Shown here piece after piece: positions 10,001-16,416 of a stretch of 64,000 bases of DNA. Both the position numbers and the translations under genes were made by a program. The notes beneath the pieces are model-generated. The model searched no databases, was not told the DNA's origin, and saw nothing but the letters and a program-made list of their open reading frames with translations. The first letter of the stretch is position 1. Each line of letters opens with the position of its first letter. This DNA is from Rasiella rasia (lineage in GTDB: Bacteria > Bacteroidota > Bacteroidia > Flavobacteriales > Flavobacteriaceae), in the NCBI RefSeq assembly GCF_011044175.1, contig NZ_CP049057.1, forward strand, positions 1,193,501 to 1,257,500, in the 5' to 3' direction.

Positions 10001-11009
10001 GGTGGAAGACAACGTGGTGCCAGATGCGATATGCCAAGATATTACGATACAACTAGATGCAGCGGGAATGGCAACGATTGTAGCACAAGACGTAAATGGT
10101 GGTAGTTTCGATGCTTGTGGTATTCATGATATCTCAATAGATATTGACACTTTTGACTGCAGCAATGTAGGACCTAATGATGTTACACTTACGGTAACAG
10201 ATGTAAATGGTAATGTAAGCAGTTGTATTGCTATTGTCACCGTTGTAGAAGAAAATGCTACTCCAGTGGCGGTTTGCCAAAATATTACTGTTCCTTTATC
10301 TGCAGACGGAACAGCAACCATTACTCCAGAAGCTATTAATGCTGGTTCTACGGGCGCAGGTTGTTTCAACGGATTGACTTTAGACATCGATACCTTTGAT
10401 TGTAGCGATGTAGGAACACCAATTACTGTAACCCTTACCGTGACCAACGGAAATGGCACCACAGACAGCTGTACTGCCATAGTAAATGTTGTTGATACCT
10501 TAGACCCGGTTATAACATGCCCTGACGACATGACGGTGACTAGCTCTGGCCCGTATGTACTGCCAGATTTTGTTGCATTAGGAGATGTTACGGTGAATGA
10601 TAATTGTGACGACTTGGCAACAATAGAACAAGATCCAGTTGCGGGCACCTTATTAGAACAAGGTGAATACTTAATTACGTTTACTGCTGCCGATCCTTCA
10701 GGAAATATGGTGAGTTGTTTCTTTAGACTAACGGTAGATGATATTCTGGGAATTTCAGAAGAAAATGATATAAGCTCACTTTCACTATATCCAATTCCAG
10801 CTACCGATTTTATCAATCTTTCTAATCCGAATAACATACCATTGAAAAAAATTCAGTTGTATGATGTAACAGGAAGACTTATAAAGAGCTTTAAGGCAGA
10901 TAACAGTGATAACCGCCGTATGGATGTTTCAGAGTTGGCAAGCGCTACCTATCTAATGGTCATTATTGGAGAAAGCGAACAACTAACAAAGCAGTTTATA
11001 AAGGAGTAA
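4035..11009 (+). CDS. Giant secreted HYR protein with beta-helix and two C-type lectin-like domains, T9SS type A
   Basis: The chosen start is the ATG at 4035, which begins a clear signal peptide (MKHIYLLCLMAISTAICTSQ); a TTG 30 bases earlier is less likely. Order in the roughly 2,324-aa protein: anchor-type beta domain (about 90-290); HYR module; right-handed parallel beta-helix (nt 5180-6290); a HYR module hosting a C-type lectin-like domain (nt 6412-6795, WLVGEPN and WIDI motifs); a HYR module hosting another beta domain (nt 7045-7550); a HYR module hosting a second lectin-like domain (nt 7801-8190, TAGQPNN and EWDDW); ten more HYR/Ig-like modules beginning with CPAD or AVCQ motifs; and a type A sorting domain over the last 85 residues (YPIPATDFINL, YDVTGRLI, TKQFIKE). 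Role inferred: cell-surface or released carbohydrate-binding adhesin. No hydrolase motif was seen. A terminator follows. Confidence 0.88.
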   Translation: MKHIYLLCLMAISTAICTSQETNSLTTFPSASSSKNIENPLLQKQVFANQPYKRNPAVGADITKMAQSRTSNLAPSKAQTITPMAVQTFGSRTTNPDGCDLLSDQWDTPTPTPTAYGFGGGWISGVPDPANLVNPTDLKGVYERYPSSNPGVEQIGGLQIGLGSLIDTDGDMTFQISLYDDNGSGAPGALLGSTAGFSPTTLGVPGGGSFGVYNLTFTTPLIPTTAQYHAAVEIFAGDADDQLVVITSCLGPPGCTVAEGEADASNHIFTSGFGFENLLNVYGADFDVYIIPFLADVENPVISCPADITGDASLNPISYTVPTATDDCTVSVSQTAGLPSGSNFPLGTTTNTFVATDSSGNTDTCSFTVNLSFDCASISGTIVYVDQNATGANDGSSWANALTDIQDAIIAINDCPALDTIYIAEGTYLPTATTDRTISFEIPGNTDVYGGFSPSNGAIDLATRDFNTYPTILSGDIGVPATSADNSYHVVSMVSAGTTILLDGLRVVDGNANGGGTNDLGGGIYATNAQQQITIINCTITNNAASESGGGLYVSGAVNVAIINSVLNFNTSDNLGGGFTIVNSNIRTENVLIHDNTAVTGGGLNFQTNTSVFDLYLIGTTFTQNNASTNGSALYINNTGDVNYNLINDIFWNNGSESIGLLNLAMITEFGSNSLFESGGFVGTCCLFDVDPLFTNPAAFDFTLQPGSPVIDIGTNGDVMQATDLNGNTRILDGDGNGTATVDFGAFEGPAIPDTTPPVITCPADINGDCAINPITYPFPTATDNIGVTPATPAGFQFLGSKNGKSYYLSDGSLDGPNSFADAIAQGGNVAAIVDEETKLLINQSVEAIAPGITYYIGLNDVTTEGTFEWQSGVPFVYENWLVGEPNGGATENYVWMRPDGFWIDISAGFGARYILELTGGIEQTAGLPSGFNFPVGTTTNTFVATDTSGNTDTCSFTVTITDSAPPTIVCPADITTVNDPSLCGAYVDYPFPIPNEDCNQTNPKRLAQMDEIINFALDCLSTPSSHARVYNLVAEGVTNDYFINNIAVGIFSADPTENLTVNIYLGDQLPNGITSYPAPLDNVIPPYATNTVALPAASGILDVPFNVFIPATATIIIEVQTPASTDFIMGYHSDNVSETAVGYISCGGVFGPSTVYPPIIAIDGSEYLNQTTIQTAGLSPNSLFPIGTTTNTFVVTDANGNTDTCSFNITVDDTEDPVISCPVDITVDNDLGACGATVDYTVLASENCAVIELPGFDFIGFSNKKIYYLSQNNFLPLDAFADAIANGGFVASIESAEMNAFFEANIQGKNLEPYPLFGFNDVVTEGTFEWHNGEPVTYTNWTAGQPNNSGGNQDYMYTLAGGEWDDWDDTSFAFKYVLEIENSTLLTQTSGLAAGSEFPVGTTTNTFTYTDPSGNIGTCSFDVTVNDIEAPVAVCQNITIQLDATGNATIVATDVDGGSTDNCAVTDFQISQDTFSCADLGTPVNITLTVFDDALNSDSCTAVVTVEDVTAPSITCPADQTEDFDANCEFTLPDYTGLATTADTCDTTPSVTQSPSPGTVITTDTIITLTATDASSNSDSCTFNVILVDVIPPTITCPGDQTEDFDINCEFTLPDYTGLATVSDGCDPNPIVTQSPIAGTIITATTQITLFAEDASGNINSCVFDVIPVDVTAPTITCPADQTEDLNANCEFTLPDYTGLATVTDACDAAPTVMQSPAPGTVITSDTVITLTTSDASGNSDSCMFNVVLIDTTPPTAVCQAFTAQLDATGIAMITAVDIDGGSTDNCSVASMSVSPNTFTCANVGIQTVTLTVTDTAGNMSTCNATVTVEDTIPPTAVCQDISVSLGTENSVTILPSDVDGGSSDNCSIASISVSQTTFTCDDIGSNTVTVTYTDVNGNSSSCTAIVTISEDTAPMAICQDFTAQLDATGTATVLPTDVDGGSTDNCEIASITLSQDTFDCNDIGENSIVVTVTDTSGNSATCTSIITVEDNVVPDAICQDITIQLDAAGMATIVAQDVNGGSFDACGIHDISIDIDTFDCSNVGPNDVTLTVTDVNGNVSSCIAIVTVVEENATPVAVCQNITVPLSADGTATITPEAINAGSTGAGCFNGLTLDIDTFDCSDVGTPITVTLTVTNGNGTTDSCTAIVNVVDTLDPVITCPDDMTVTSSGPYVLPDFVALGDVTVNDNCDDLATIEQDPVAGTLLEQGEYLITFTAADPSGNMVSCFFRLTVDDILGISEENDISSLSLYPIPATDFINLSNPNNIPLKKIQLYDVTGRLIKSFKADNSDNRRMDVSELASATYLMVIIGESEQLTKQFIKE

Positions 11010-11033
11010 GTACAGCGGTACCAACCAAGTGAT

Positions 11034-11072
11034 AAAAACCCTTTCTCTTATAAGAAGGGGTTTTATTTTTTA
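11034..11072 (+). terminator. Intrinsic terminator after the lectin/HYR gene
   Basis: A 12-bp inverted repeat (AAAACCCTTTCT / AGAAGGGGTTTT, one G-T pair) with loop CTTATA, then a T-rich tract, 24 nt after the stop. Confidence 0.85.
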
Positions 11073-11172
11073 GCCTTACTTTTACCATATGAAAAACCCA
11101 AATTTCATAGTTGCCCTTACAATATCAGTTTTCCTTTGTGGCAAGCATCCAACAACTTAAAGACACCTTATC

Positions 11173-11523
11173 ATGTTACCATGGCACCAATATGTATTCG
11201 GACTACTTTTTATAGTGGCTGGTGCATTTCATTTTCAAAAACCAAAACTATACGTGCGTATCATGCCACCCTACTTACCTGCACACACATCGTTGGTATT
11301 AATAAGTGGTTTGGCTGAAATGGCATTTGGCTTTCTTCTTCTCAATGCTGAAACACAAAGCATTGCTGCTTGGGCAATTATAGGCATGCTACTGCTCTTT
11401 TTAACCGTTCATGTATATATGCTTCAAGAAAAAAAAGCTGCGCTTAAACTGCCTAAGTGGGTGCTTATATTGCGTATTCCGCTTCAGTTTGTGTTAATTT
11501 ATTGGGCGTATCTATACACCTAG
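11173..11523 (+). CDS. DoxX-like small membrane protein
   Basis: A 116-aa protein with about four hydrophobic segments and the DoxX-family look: an N-terminal GLLFIVAGAFHFQKP segment, then a Pro-rich turn (MPPYLPAH), then LISGLAEMAFGFLLL. These are small inner-membrane proteins of mostly unknown function, some linked to quinone or thiol metabolism. The AlkB-like gene begins 18 bases downstream, which suggests co-transcription. A 23-codon frame at 11089-11160, just upstream, resembles only a hydrophobic leader and is not annotated. Confidence 0.75.
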   Translation: MLPWHQYVFGLLFIVAGAFHFQKPKLYVRIMPPYLPAHTSLVLISGLAEMAFGFLLLNAETQSIAAWAIIGMLLLFLTVHVYMLQEKKAALKLPKWVLILRIPLQFVLIYWAYLYT

Positions 11524-11541
11524 CACAGATTTTATAGCATC

Positions 11542-12126
11542 ATGAAAATTGAATTCATTGATCTGCCGAACGCAGAAATAGTCTACTACAAAGATTTTCT
11601 TTCAGTAAAAGAAGCCTCCGATTATTTTTCAGTGTTTAAGGATACGGTTTTATGGAGGCAGGATGATATTAAACTTTTTGGCAAGACGTATGCCCAACCT
11701 AGACTTACTGCCTTGTATGGTGATGAAGGACAGCGTTATAGCTATAGTTCATTAACCATGGAGGCAATGCCGTTTACTTCGGAAATTTCAGCTTTAAAAC
11801 GAAATGTTGAACGCATTACAAAAACTTCTTTTAATAGTGTTTTATTAAATTTCTACAGAGATGGAAAAGACAGCAATGGCTGGCATAGTGATGATGAAAA
11901 AGAATTGGGTAAAAACCCGATAATAGCTTCCGTTAGCCTGGGGGCGAAAAGAATGTTTCAGTTAAAAAACAAAGGGGATGGCACATTGCGTCGCAGTATT
12001 GCACTCGAGCACGGAAGCTTATTAGTCATGAAAGGTAAAACGCAGCACTTTTGGAAACATCAAATTCCAAAGACAAAGAAAATTGTAGCGCCGCGTATTA
12101 ACCTTACCTTTCGGGTCATACACTAA
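11542..12126 (+). CDS. AlkB-like 2-oxoglutarate/Fe(II)-dependent dioxygenase
   Basis: A 194-aa protein resembling ALKBH2/3-type enzymes, which oxidatively remove alkyl groups such as 1-methyladenine and 3-methylcytosine from DNA or RNA using Fe(II), O2 and 2-oxoglutarate. The iron ligands are visible as the HxD of NGWHSDDE (His115, Asp117) and the distal His173 in QHFWKHQIPKT. PRINLTFR supplies the arginines expected to bind 2-oxoglutarate. Length is normal for a stand-alone catalytic domain. It follows the DoxX-like gene by 18 bases, and its last 11 bases overlap the 3' end of the convergent membrane-protein gene. A role in alkylation repair is inferred from the family. Confidence 0.9.
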   Translation: MKIEFIDLPNAEIVYYKDFLSVKEASDYFSVFKDTVLWRQDDIKLFGKTYAQPRLTALYGDEGQRYSYSSLTMEAMPFTSEISALKRNVERITKTSFNSVLLNFYRDGKDSNGWHSDDEKELGKNPIIASVSLGAKRMFQLKNKGDGTLRRSIALEHGSLLVMKGKTQHFWKHQIPKTKKIVAPRINLTFRVIH

Positions 12127-12508
12127 GTGTAGGTGTTTGCTGATTCTTATCTACCTTGAAACATAAAAAGACTAAAAGCCCAATAATAACTCCATGGTAA
12201 ATTAACCTTGAGTATAGTTGATCTGCAATAATAAAGCAAATCATTACCAGCGATATACAAAAGGCAATACGTATAGATTTTTTAATATTTACATTGCTTA
12301 TAATAAGTAACCCTGTAAAAAATTCAATAAAAGGAAATAATGACGCTCCAACAGTCAATCCTGTTTCTGTAGGAAGCATATCATAAAAGTGCGTTAGAAC
12401 AAACTCTATGTAAGTATCTAAAAAAATAATTCGGAGTAGTCCATGAAGCAAAATTATGACCCCCGTAACCACTCTAATGGTGTATGTAATATTTCTGAAT
12501 CTATTCAT
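12116..12508 (-). CDS. Small four-helix membrane protein (DoxX/MauE-like)
   Basis: A 130-aa hydrophobic protein with about four predicted membrane helices (around residues 10-30, 50-70, 80-97 and 105-122). The first helix contains VVTGVIILLHGLLRI and the second FIEFFTGLLII, a pattern shared with DoxX/MauE-type proteins, but the match is weak and no function is assigned. Its 3' end overlaps the convergent AlkB-like gene by 11 bases. Confidence 0.6.
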   Translation of the reverse strand: MNRFRNITYTIRVVTGVIILLHGLLRIIFLDTYIEFVLTHFYDMLPTETGLTVGASLFPFIEFFTGLLIISNVNIKKSIRIAFCISLVMICFIIADQLYSRLIYHGVIIGLLVFLCFKVDKNQQTPTLSV

Positions 12509-12538
12509 CCTGAAAACACATTAGCTATACTATTAAAC

Positions 12539-12546
12539 TATATTTG
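12539..12546 (+). promoter_or_regulatory. Possible -7 box (TATATTTG)
   Basis: A perfect match to the Bacteroidota TAnnTTTG box, about 130 bases before the DUF2805 gene. No convincing -33 TTTG is seen. Confidence 0.25.
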
Positions 12547-12548
12547 AG

Positions 12549-12677
12549 TAATGGGGGAAAGCAAAAGTACTTCAAAAAAACATTGCAAAACGTAAAATCG
12601 ATGCTCGCAAACTACTGACTATAAGTGTTTTCGATAAAGCATATTCAGGAATCGACCAAATACATAAAATATTAAAC
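12549..12677 (+). other. In-frame protein-like stretch upstream of the DUF2805 gene
   Basis: Starting just after a TAA (12549-12551), 42 sense codons run directly in frame into the ATG at 12678. The translation looks natural (GKAKVLQKNIAKRKIDARKL, then ISVFDKAYSGIDQIHKILN). I see no ATG, GTG or TTG start in it. It could be the tail of a decayed upstream gene or an extension read from an unusual start. Confidence 0.3.
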
Positions 12678-12959
12678 ATGGAATTTACCGAAAGAGAATT
12701 AGACAGAATTATAGAAATGGCATGGGAAGATAGAACACCTTTTGAAGCCATCACCTATCAATTTCATATTTCAGAACAAGAAGTAATTGAACTCATGAGA
12801 CGTGAAATGAAACCGTCTAGCTTTAGAATGTGGAGAGAACGTGTACAAGGCAGATCTACCAAGCATGCAAAATTAAGAGCTTCAGAAATGAATACGTTTA
12901 AAAGCAATAGGCAACGACAAATTTCAAACAACAAAATTTCAAAGCGGACAAATAAGTGA
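12678..12959 (+). CDS. DUF2805 / TIGR03643 family protein
   Basis: A 93-aa basic protein. The first 60 residues match the TIGR03643/DUF2805 pattern: FTERELDRIIEMAWEDRTPF, then QFHISEQEVIELMRREM, then SSFRMWRERVQGR. The N-terminal half looks like a small helix-turn-helix; the tail is Lys/Arg-rich. Function is unknown. In other flavobacteria such genes are often near photolyase/cryptochrome genes (family knowledge), but none is here. It ends 2 bases before the convergent nuclease gene. Confidence 0.85.
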   Translation: MEFTERELDRIIEMAWEDRTPFEAITYQFHISEQEVIELMRREMKPSSFRMWRERVQGRSTKHAKLRASEMNTFKSNRQRQISNNKISKRTNK

Positions 12960-12961
12960 CG

Positions 12962-13741
12962 CTATCCGAAGATATCATTTAACACACCAGCTAATCTAAT
13001 CCCACCTTTTTGCAACTGGTCTCTAACAGTTGTGAAGTTGTTATACATATACCGATAGCTTAATTTTTCACCAGCCTCAGTATTCTTATAAATTGTTTCG
13101 CACAACGCGCGACTTTCATACATCCAGTCTTTAACAGAGCTGTTTTGAATAGCTTCAACTTGAAGAGGAGATAAACGTTTAGCACTAGCCGTTAATTCTG
13201 TATAAGACATGTTGTAGTGTTCAATCATGTCTGTGTCCCATACCGCATGTAAATTTGTTCCTTCGTTAAACCATCTCACTTGAAAATCGTTTCCACCCTT
13301 ATCATCTGCAATACCAACATGAAGCGGTTGGTGTATGTCACCTATAAAATGTACTAACATTTTTAAATAAAACACTTTGTCAGATTGGGAAGAAGTATCA
13401 TCTTTTAAAATAGCAACACAACGATTAATTGCCATATAAATATCTCCCTTATCATTCTTCGTACTGGCCTCATAAGTACCCCCAAACTCAAAATTTACAT
13501 AGTGCCAAGGTGCAAACTCTTGGTATCTATCATCACTTCTAATTTCGTCTGCATAGGTAGAGACAAATGCCAACGACTGTCCGTTTAACAATTTATCAAT
13601 CGCCCTTTTTGCTTTTTTAGACAAGTGTTTCTCGGCAATTTCTCCAGTTACCCTGTGACCAGTAACTCCCCAATCTACTTCTGTTGCGGTTACCTGTATG
13701 CCTATAAATAAAAGAAATGTAATCTGTATAAGGGCCTTCAT
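12962..13741 (-). CDS. S1/P1-type zinc nuclease
   Basis: A 259-aa exported nuclease of the S1/P1 family, which uses three zinc ions to cleave single-stranded nucleic acids and remove 3'-phosphates. The signal peptide (about residues 1-20) is followed by Trp24 in VDWGVTGHR, the position where mature S1/P1 enzymes begin and whose N-terminus binds zinc. Other metal-site motifs are YADEIRSD, PWHYVNF, HFIGDIHQPLHVG and NLHAVWDTDMI. Length is typical. A likely scavenging role in the periplasm or outside the cell is inferred. It has its own promoter, divergent from the SPFH gene. Confidence 0.93.
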   Translation of the reverse strand: MKALIQITFLLFIGIQVTATEVDWGVTGHRVTGEIAEKHLSKKAKRAIDKLLNGQSLAFVSTYADEIRSDDRYQEFAPWHYVNFEFGGTYEASTKNDKGDIYMAINRCVAILKDDTSSQSDKVFYLKMLVHFIGDIHQPLHVGIADDKGGNDFQVRWFNEGTNLHAVWDTDMIEHYNMSYTELTASAKRLSPLQVEAIQNSSVKDWMYESRALCETIYKNTEAGEKLSYRYMYNNFTTVRDQLQKGGIRLAGVLNDIFG

Positions 13742-13757
13742 ACTAATGTTATTTCTA

Positions 13758-13791
13758 CAAAGATAGCATTACTTCGGAAAAGCATCTCAAA
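13758..13791 (-). promoter_or_regulatory. Bacteroidota-type promoter for the S1/P1 nuclease
   Basis: On the minus strand, TTTG (13791-13788), a 22-nt spacer, then TATCTTTG (13765-13758), about 17 nt upstream of the start codon. Confidence 0.5.
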
Positions 13792-13797
13792 AATTAA

Positions 13798-13830
13798 TTT
13801 GGAAATTTCATAAAAAATAAGTTATATTTG
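13798..13830 (+). promoter_or_regulatory. Bacteroidota-type promoter for the SPFH gene
   Basis: TTTG (13798-13801), a 21-nt spacer and TATATTTG (13823-13830), 37 nt before the ATG. It lies back to back with the nuclease promoter. Confidence 0.55.
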
Positions 13831-13867
13831 TTTAATATCATTTTAATATCACTTTAAATTAATTCCT

Positions 13868-14728
13868 ATGAGCAACGAAAAAGTTTCTAATCCGTCCAGT
13901 GGTTATCTAATGCTATTTGTCTTTTTACTTCTATTTTTTGGAGGTATTGCTGCTATTTTTATCACTAAGTCTCCTTGGTTTATAGCACTCATCATCTTCG
14001 CTCTCTTGCTTCTTCCTGGATTTGTTTTGGTAAACCCAAATGGTTCTAGGGTTTTATTACTTTTTGGAAAGTATATTGGAACCATCAGAAAAAATGGATT
14101 GTACTGGGTAAATCCTTTTTATATAAAACAAAAAATATCGTTACGCGCCAGAAACTTCGACAGTGAGCGGTTAAAAGTGAATGATAAATTAGGAAATCCT
14201 ATAATTATTAGCACCATTCTTGTTTGGCGAGTTAGAGATACCCATAAAGCGGCGTTCGATGTAGATAATTACGAAAACTTCGTACGTATACAGACAGATG
14301 CGGCAGTAAGGGAACTAGCCAGTAAATATCCTTATGATAATTTCGCAGACGAAGGCACAGACGAAGACATTACCCTTCGTTCTAGCATGGCTGAAGTTAA
14401 TGAAGCGCTTGAAAAAGAATTAGAAGAAAGACTTGATATAGCTGGTATTGAAGTCTTAGAATCTAGAATTGGATACCTTGCTTACGCCAACGAAATTGCC
14501 AGCGCTATGTTAAGACGACAGCAAGCAACTGCCATAGTAGCTGCAAGACATAAGATTGTTGAAGGTGCCGTTAGCATGGTAGAAATGGCTTTAGAAGAAT
14601 TAAGCCGAAAAGAAATTATAACCTTAGACGAAGAACGTAAAGCTGCAATGGTTAGCAACTTAATGGTTATTTTATGTAGTGACAAAGATGCATCTCCTGT
14701 TGTTAATACCGGAACCTTAAACACTTAA
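13868..14728 (+). CDS. SPFH/Band 7 domain membrane protein
   Basis: A 286-aa protein with two N-terminal membrane segments (about residues 12-32 and 36-55) followed by an SPFH/Band 7 domain (about 56-230: NPNGSRVLLLFGKYIGT, GLYWVNPF, SLRARNFDSERLKVND, AAVRELASKYPYDNF). A helical region rich in Ala/Glu follows (about 205-260). Family members form oligomeric membrane scaffolds, often with a protease or stress partner. Here it leads a three- or four-gene run: a small membrane protein starts 23 bases downstream, then a hydrolase. The substrate or partner is unknown. Confidence 0.88.
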   Translation: MSNEKVSNPSSGYLMLFVFLLLFFGGIAAIFITKSPWFIALIIFALLLLPGFVLVNPNGSRVLLLFGKYIGTIRKNGLYWVNPFYIKQKISLRARNFDSERLKVNDKLGNPIIISTILVWRVRDTHKAAFDVDNYENFVRIQTDAAVRELASKYPYDNFADEGTDEDITLRSSMAEVNEALEKELEERLDIAGIEVLESRIGYLAYANEIASAMLRRQQATAIVAARHKIVEGAVSMVEMALEELSRKEIITLDEERKAAMVSNLMVILCSDKDASPVVNTGTLNT

Positions 14729-14751
14729 ACATTAAATTCACACAAGATAAC

Positions 14752-15255
14752 ATGCGTCTATTTCACGAATCTCAAAAGTTTAATCAGGTTTGGCTTGTCA
14801 TTTTAATGATGAGCACTGTAGCGATTACAATTGGCGCCTTGGCTATGTCGTATCCAAAAGTTGCTCCTAGTGAGATGACAGACTTTCTTGCTGTTAGCAT
14901 TCCTACGGTGGTATTGGTTCTAACAATAACCGTATTGATATTCACTACTCGATTAGAAACAAAGATAGACAGCGTAGGTGTTCATTATGGTTTTTGGCCT
15001 TTCCAGAGAAAACTAAGAACTGCGTCTTGGCACGAAATTCAAAGTTGTCGCGTTAGGAAGTATAGCCCATTAAGAGAATTTGGTGGCTGGGGCTATAAGT
15101 TTTCTTTAAGTGGGCATGGCAAAGTGTATAATACCAAAGGTAATATGGGCATACAAATTGTGTTCAACAGTGGCAAGAAAACCTTAGTAGGCACACAAAA
15201 ACCTGAAGAAGCCAGACAAATCTTAGAACGATTCACAAAAAACAAAAACGTATGA
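14752..15255 (+). CDS. Two-TM membrane protein with PH-like domain
   Basis: A 167-aa protein with two membrane helices (about residues 13-35 and 45-68) and a beta-rich cytoplasmic part (about 72-160). The segment TKIDSVGVHYGFWPF, then WHEIQSCRV and GIQIVFNSGKKTLVGTQKPE, resembles bacterial PH-like domains. Function is unknown. The stop overlaps the start of the next gene (ATGA at 15252-15255), so the two are probably translationally coupled. Confidence 0.65.
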   Translation: MRLFHESQKFNQVWLVILMMSTVAITIGALAMSYPKVAPSEMTDFLAVSIPTVVLVLTITVLIFTTRLETKIDSVGVHYGFWPFQRKLRTASWHEIQSCRVRKYSPLREFGGWGYKFSLSGHGKVYNTKGNMGIQIVFNSGKKTLVGTQKPEEARQILERFTKNKNV

Positions 15256-16190
15256 AACGCAACATCGTATTCCTCTTACTACTTGTATGTACTGTAGTTA
15301 CAGCACAAGAGACTACTACCCTTATTAAAAAAGACATAAGTGTAAGTGCTTTTATAGACGGCACCATACTAACTCCTGAGACTACAGACAAATCGGCTTT
15401 AGTGATTATTATAGCTGGTTCTGGGCCAACAGACCGAAACGGCAACCAGCAAATGATTCATAATAATTCGCTAAAATACCTTGCAGAAGCATTGTATAAA
15501 GAAGGTATCGCTTCATTTAGATACGACAAGCGAATTATTAAGCAAATGAAAGATCGTACGATAAATGAAGAAAGTATTCGTTTCGATGATTTTATTAAGG
15601 ATGCCAATGATGTTGTTGCCTATTTTAAAAGATCGAATGCCTTCTCCAAGATATACGTCATTGGGCATAGCCAAGGGTCTACTGTAGGCATGATTGCTTC
15701 TCAAAATGACGTTGATGGTTTTATATCTATTGCCGGACCTGGTCGCAGCATAGACGATGTTATTGTAGATCAGCTTTCGAAACAAGCGCCTGGGTTAAAA
15801 GACAATGCTCGAACTGCTTTCGATGATCTTCGAGTGAACGGTGTTGCTCTTAACTATAGTGATGGGCTAGGGTCTATATTTAGACCAAGTCTTCAACCCT
15901 TTATTCGCAGTTGGATGCAGTTTAACCCTTCCGAAGAAATAAAAAAATTAGACATCCCGGTACTAATTCTAGCTGGAGATAAAGATTTACAGGTGCTACC
16001 TTCAGAGGGCGAAATTCTTAAAGCTGCCAAACCTGAAGCTACTTATACAGTAATAGCGACAATGAATCATATTTTGAAAGAACTAAAAGCAGACGATGAC
16101 GATTTGGTAAATCAAAAATCTTACAACGAACCCAAAAGACCAATTTCTCCAAAGCTTATGGAGGCTATTGTAGCATTTATAAAAAAATAA
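15252..16190 (+). CDS. Exported alpha/beta hydrolase
   Basis: A 312-aa protein with a signal peptide (about residues 1-19, ending VVTAQ) and an alpha/beta-hydrolase fold. Visible motifs are the oxyanion-region AGSGPTDRNGN (about 55-65), the nucleophile elbow GHSQGS (Ser140), an acid strand (VLILAGDKDLQV) and the late histidine in TMNHILKEL. It resembles serine aminopeptidase/acyl-esterase type hydrolases; the substrate cannot be told from sequence. It overlaps the preceding gene by 4 bases and is followed by the Arc-like gene after 19 bases. Confidence 0.85.
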   Translation: MKRNIVFLLLLVCTVVTAQETTTLIKKDISVSAFIDGTILTPETTDKSALVIIIAGSGPTDRNGNQQMIHNNSLKYLAEALYKEGIASFRYDKRIIKQMKDRTINEESIRFDDFIKDANDVVAYFKRSNAFSKIYVIGHSQGSTVGMIASQNDVDGFISIAGPGRSIDDVIVDQLSKQAPGLKDNARTAFDDLRVNGVALNYSDGLGSIFRPSLQPFIRSWMQFNPSEEIKKLDIPVLILAGDKDLQVLPSEGEILKAAKPEATYTVIATMNHILKELKADDDDLVNQKSYNEPKRPISPKLMEAIVAFIKK

Positions 16191-16209
16191 ACGAAGTACA
16201 AGACACATT

Positions 16210-16365
16210 ATGTCGAAGAAGAAAGCATTTGCGCTACGTGTAAACGAAGATACCATGAAGGCCATTGAAAAATGGGCGGCAGATGAATTTCGTAGTACCA
16301 ATGGTCAAATAGAATGGATGCTTCATGAAATGCTTAAAAAGGGTAAACGATTGCCAAAAAAATAA
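16210..16365 (+). CDS. Small Arc-like ribbon-helix-helix protein (51 aa)
   Basis: A 51-codon ORF starting at ATG 16210. The protein begins MSKKKAFALRVNEDTMKAIE and continues WAADEFRSTNGQIEWMLHEM, the layout of Arc/MetJ-type ribbon-helix-helix DNA-binding proteins: a short basic beta strand, then two helices. Such proteins are widely annotated as Arc family DNA-binding proteins. It sits 19 bases after the hydrolase gene and 50 bases before the DUF819 gene. Targets are unknown. No antitoxin-toxin pairing is seen. Confidence 0.75.
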   Translation: MSKKKAFALRVNEDTMKAIEKWAADEFRSTNGQIEWMLHEMLKKGKRLPKK

Positions 16366-16416
16366 AATTTATAATTCTGAAATAGAAAACGTATTTTGCA
16401 GTCAAACTACAATACC

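Noticed and set aside
10124-10837. A 237-codon minus-strand frame opposite the end of the lectin/HYR gene
   Set aside because: It lies antisense to well-supported HYR and sorting-domain coding sequence, and its translation is compositionally biased and matches nothing.
11089-11160. 23-codon ORF starting MKNPNFIVALTISVFLCGKH
   Set aside because: It looks like a lipoprotein leader but stops at once with no mature part. It may be a tiny remnant, but the support is too thin for a gene call.
16210-16365. Antitoxin of a toxin-antitoxin pair
   Set aside because: The next gene is a 12-helix DUF819 transporter and the previous one an exported hydrolase; no toxin-like partner is adjacent.
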